Shown here: positions 61,192 to 64,000 of the stretch, piece by piece
How positions within the stretch are numbered: position 1 is the stretch's first letter
Layout: every line of letters begins with the position of its first letter
Origin: SZUA-35 sp037969565
Lineage (GTDB): Bacteria > Actinomycetota > Acidimicrobiia > Acidimicrobiales > SZUA-35
Length of the DNA stretch: 64,000 bases
Reading direction: 5' to 3'
Assembly: GCA_037969565.1 (NCBI GenBank)
Contig: JBBKXQ010000161.1
Coordinates: 18,698-82,697, forward strand
Program-made: the position numbers and the translations under genes
Notes under the pieces: model-generated
The model's input: the letters and a program-made list of their open reading frames with translations, nothing else
Told to the model about the DNA's origin: nothing
Database searches by the model: none

Positions 61192-63231
61192 GTGCACTTC
61201 CCCAGTTCAGTGAGGCAACGGTTGAAGCAGAGCAGACTGCTCAGCCGATTGGTCGGCGTGGCTGTCGATCGGCACGACGTTCCGTGGCGCCGAGACTGGT
61301 CAGCATTGGTCGATGACGTGCTCGCCGCCGATGCCTCGGCCGTTTCGATCGACGTCTTCGACACGGTGGTGATCCGCCCGCTGATCGGCGATCGGGCATG
61401 GCTCAGCGCCATGATCGCCGAGCAATCAGACGAGCACATCTCGGCGACCGACCAACGTCGGCTGCTGAGCAAGCGAATGGCACCGGTTGGTCACACGGCT
61501 CCGACGCTGAAGCAGATCTACGACAACGGTGAATCGCCGCTGCACGCTGACCTCTCCGCGGCCAAGGAGGTCGACTTCGAGTCGGCCCAGCTCCGGGCCG
61601 TGCCCGGAGCCGTTGAAGCGCTGACTCGGTTGCGGGAGGCGGGCGTCAAAATCTGGTTCACGTCCGACATGCACATGAGCGCAACGAGTTTGCGGGTGAT
61701 ACTTCAGGAACTGGGGTTGGCGACGTCGGCCGACGAGGTTCTTTCGTCATCCGACGTGGGGCGGTCCAAGTCCAAGGGGGATCTGTATCCGTTCTTGTCG
61801 AGCACATCCGGGGCCGACGGCCCCGAGCTCCACATCGGAGACAACGCCTGGGGCGATGTCACGCAGGCGCTCCGAAACGGACTGACGGCGCTGCCATTCC
61901 GGTCGGCCTGCCCCACCCGCTACGAAAAGGCGATGTCGTTTCAGCCGGGGTCGGTTGGACCGGCCATTGCTGGAGCGGCCCGACTGGCGCGGCTCGGTTC
62001 GTTTGCCCATCAGGGTGACGAGCGACTGCTGTACGAGCTCGGCACGAACGTTCCCGGTCAGACCTTCACGGCCTTTCTGCTCTGGATCAGAACCGAGTGT
62101 GAGCGGGCGGGAATCCGGCACGTCGCCTTCCTGAGTCGGGACGGTGAGTTGCCGATGAAGATGGCCGAGGCCATGGCGCCCGACCATTGGGACGGATTCG
62201 AGTTGTCCTATCTGCACGTGAGCCGTCGCGTTTGGCAGCCCGCGGCGATTCATCCTCTGGGTATCGATGAATGGATTGCGGCCGGCACCAAAACCGAGAA
62301 CTCGTTCATCCACCACTACCGGGAGCAGATCCCGTTTCACTCACTGCTCGACCGGCTCGGACTCGAGCCGGCCGACTTGCCGACTGAGAGTCCACTCTCG
62401 CGTTGCGACCCGAACGCCGGCCTGCCGAACTCACTCGTACCCGATTGGGAGGTGCTCCTCGAAGATCCGGCGGTTCGTGAGCTGATTCGCCAACGTGCCT
62501 TTCCTGCCCACGAACTGCTCACGAACTTCCTTCGGCAGCAGGGCATCGGGATCCGACAACTGGCCATGGTCGACGTTGGTTGGACTGGTCGACTGGCATG
62601 GATGGTGTCGAGTCTGGTTCGAGAGGTGGCAGGAAATGAGCCGCTGCATCTGCATTTCGGTGGTGACAACGTGTCGGACGAGGTTGACGATCGAGTGCAG
62701 ATCAAACGATTTGCTCTGGATGACACGCGCTGGCCGCACCCGGTGAGTCAGCCCGTGCCATGTGTCGAGGTGTTCACGGGTTCGGGGAAGGAACGACTCG
62801 TCCAATATCTGGCAGATGAGCATGGGGTTGTAGAGCCAGTGTTCGACAATCGAGTGGCGGAGATCGATTCCTCGTACCGGAGAGCGTGTTGGGATGGAGC
62901 CATCGCCACGGCCGCATCGCTACCGAGCCGAGCCACACTTGGCGCTTGGGGGCTGTCGTCCTATGACTGTGCCGAAGAGGTTCGTCGAGTGTTCTCGCTG
63001 ATGTGGAACCGACCGGATCAGTCTGAAGTCGAGGCGATGCGGCGTCTTTTCGTCGAAGCTGACGACGTCGGTGAGTCGATCGGGTCGTTCGTGTCTCCGT
63101 TTACCTTGCGTGAGATCCTCGAGGCACGAGGCGGACGCCGGAAGTGGGTCAATGGATCGCTGCTTCTGACTTGGCGCCCGTACCGCACCGCGCTGGCAAT
63201 CTTCTTTCGCGTCAGAGACCGATCGAGCTAG
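61192..63231 (+). CDS. HAD-family hydrolase with C-terminal capsule-associated domain
   Basis: A 679-residue protein. The N-terminal HAD phosphatase domain has motif I AVSIDVFDTVVIRPL, motif II KIWFTSDMHM, a Lys near RSKSKGDLYPFL (motif III) and motif IV HIGDNAWGDV. The C-terminal 380 residues start with HVAFLSRDGELPMKMAEAM, a pattern I know from two-domain HAD proteins in capsule and rhamnose-glucan clusters whose role is not settled. A second Asp in SRDGE suggests a further phosphatase-like site. The GTG start is divergent from the lyase gene across the 17-bp repeats. It may dephosphorylate a sugar or lipid intermediate. Confidence 0.78.
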   Translation: MHFPSSVRQRLKQSRLLSRLVGVAVDRHDVPWRRDWSALVDDVLAADASAVSIDVFDTVVIRPLIGDRAWLSAMIAEQSDEHISATDQRRLLSKRMAPVGHTAPTLKQIYDNGESPLHADLSAAKEVDFESAQLRAVPGAVEALTRLREAGVKIWFTSDMHMSATSLRVILQELGLATSADEVLSSSDVGRSKSKGDLYPFLSSTSGADGPELHIGDNAWGDVTQALRNGLTALPFRSACPTRYEKAMSFQPGSVGPAIAGAARLARLGSFAHQGDERLLYELGTNVPGQTFTAFLLWIRTECERAGIRHVAFLSRDGELPMKMAEAMAPDHWDGFELSYLHVSRRVWQPAAIHPLGIDEWIAAGTKTENSFIHHYREQIPFHSLLDRLGLEPADLPTESPLSRCDPNAGLPNSLVPDWEVLLEDPAVRELIRQRAFPAHELLTNFLRQQGIGIRQLAMVDVGWTGRLAWMVSSLVREVAGNEPLHLHFGGDNVSDEVDDRVQIKRFALDDTRWPHPVSQPVPCVEVFTGSGKERLVQYLADEHGVVEPVFDNRVAEIDSSYRRACWDGAIATAASLPSRATLGAWGLSSYDCAEEVRRVFSLMWNRPDQSEVEAMRRLFVEADDVGESIGSFVSPFTLREILEARGGRRKWVNGSLLLTWRPYRTALAIFFRVRDRSS

Positions 63232-63247
63232 ACCGACATCGCGGTCT

Positions 63248-64000
63248 TCAGGCCAATGTCCTTTTCGATTCTTCGGCCATCGCGTCGAGTCGGTTCCGCA
63301 GAATTGCCGTTGGCGCCAGTCCGGCGTCGGCAAGTATGGACATCCAGCGATGCCCCCAATCGTGACGCTCCAGGGCGATCGTTCGATTGTGGAGCTGTTT
63401 GGCCCGCAACTCGTCAGGTCGGGAGAGGATGTCGCTGATGATCGACGGATCACTGTGGAGGGGGAAGTACGCCCGATGACAGTCGCTGAGATCACAGGCG
63501 GCCAAGGCACGATCCGACGGCGGGAGGCCAATTGGTAGGCATCCCGCGGCAAGCGCCTCGAACAACCGCATCGGAACCTCGTGGTGACTTCCGATGATTT
63601 GTGGCTGGTCGAACTTGGCGTAGTTCGAGATCATCAGGTCGGCGTCGCAGAGTAGGTTGGCGTAGTTCTGTCGATGTTGGCTGATCGACTTCGCGGTCAC
63701 GCTCGAGATCGTGTCGTGTTGGTACGGCCGACCGTGGATCTCTTGTGCGCGGAGCAGCGCCGTGTGTTGTTCGGCGTTGTACCGACCGAAGTTGACGGCC
63801 ATCGTCGGCCGGGAATCCACGGGGTTGTAACGAGCCACATTGGCGGCGGGCGGAAGAAATCCGATCTTTGAACCGTGACGACCTGCGAGAGCGTCGGATC
63901 CGTCGAGGAGGCCGACGTAGATCCGGTCGAACACATCGAAGGGTTCGAGGTCGACTGGGCGGGGTTGGAGTTGACCCGGCCACGCTTCCAGCGTGTAGGC
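63248..64000 (-). CDS. Glycosyltransferase, cut by the right edge
   Basis: The C-terminal 250 residues of a GT-B glycosyltransferase. The frame stays open through the window edge, and readable residues upstream of the GTG at 63934 (EAWPGQLQPRPVDLEPFDVF) continue the domain, so the true start lies outside. VARYNPVDSRPTMAVNFGRY, DADLMISNYAKFDQPQIIG, VPMRLFEALAAGCLPIGLPP (EX7E type) and the final helix DWGHRWMSILADAGL are visible. This class (glycosyltransferase group 1_2) is common in capsule loci. It converges on the HAD gene with 16 bases between. Confidence 0.8.
   Translation of the reverse strand, partial: AYTLEAWPGQLQPRPVDLEPFDVFDRIYVGLLDGSDALAGRHGSKIGFLPPAANVARYNPVDSRPTMAVNFGRYNAEQHTALLRAQEIHGRPYQHDTISSVTAKSISQHRQNYANLLCDADLMISNYAKFDQPQIIGSHHEVPMRLFEALAAGCLPIGLPPSDRALAACDLSDCHRAYFPLHSDPSIISDILSRPDELRAKQLHNRTIALERHDWGHRWMSILADAGLAPTAILRNRLDAMAEESKRTLA

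Noticed and set aside
1..64000. tRNA, rRNA, insertion sequence, prophage or CRISPR
   Set aside because: No cloverleaf with a GGTTCGA-type T-arm outside coding sequence, no transposase or integrase, no phage structural gene and no spaced repeat array were seen.

Overview
The window is high-GC DNA from an actinobacterium. Supporting signs are SepF and a DivIVA/Wag31-type protein, the proteasome activator Bpa/PafE, a DnaE1-type polymerase with an intact PHP site, a type-2 isoleucyl-tRNA synthetase, frequent GTG/TTG starts and several apparently leaderless genes. The lysine/alanine-rich histone-H1-like tail on a DksA-like protein and the overall gene mix suggest class Acidimicrobiia. That placement is inference; no rRNA or other marker is present to confirm it. 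No tRNA, rRNA, CRISPR array, prophage or insertion sequence was recognised.

Region 1 (1-20.5 kb) is a housekeeping block: sepF, divIVA, ileS (opposite strand), a DksA/TraR-like gene, lspA, an rluD-family gene, a nitroreductase, an Rrf2 regulator, a phosphodiesterase/alkaline-phosphatase-fold enzyme, a heterodimeric ABC exporter, bpa, an unknown gene, a secreted CAP-DUF4214 protein and dnaE. The sepF-divIVA and lspA-rluD-dnaE orders resemble other actinobacteria, with extra genes inserted.

Region 2 (20.5-64 kb, running off the right edge) is a very large exopolysaccharide/capsule locus. It has two flippases (21.5 and 55.2 kb), two O-antigen-ligase/Wzy-type membrane proteins (26.3 and 48.3 kb), two polyprenyl-phosphate sugar-1-phosphate transferases (38.5 and 39.3 kb) and two Wzz/BY-kinase proteins (35.7 kb with a degenerate P-loop, 46.6 kb with an intact one). 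It also holds about nine glycosyltransferases and two PAPS-type sulfotransferases. A CDP-glucose branch (rfbF, rfbG, two cupins, a SAF-domain dehydrogenase) has no recognisable C-3 dehydrase. A second module has a GDP-mannose 6-dehydrogenase (AlgD-like), a heparinase II/III-type lyase, a heparin-lyase-I-like secreted protein and a beta-helix lipoprotein. A GH74-like propeller lipoprotein and a GMC oxidoreductase are also embedded.

A working model: lipid-linked repeat units are started by the phosphoglycosyltransferases, built by the glycosyltransferases from CDP-6-deoxyhexose and GDP-uronate donors, sulfated, flipped, polymerised and length-controlled by the Wzz/BY-kinase pair. Exported lyases or propeller hydrolases trim or release the polymer. 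The doubled assembly genes could mean two polymers or a duplicated, specialised machine. Short tandem repeats sit at several gene starts and divergent intergenic regions and may tune expression.
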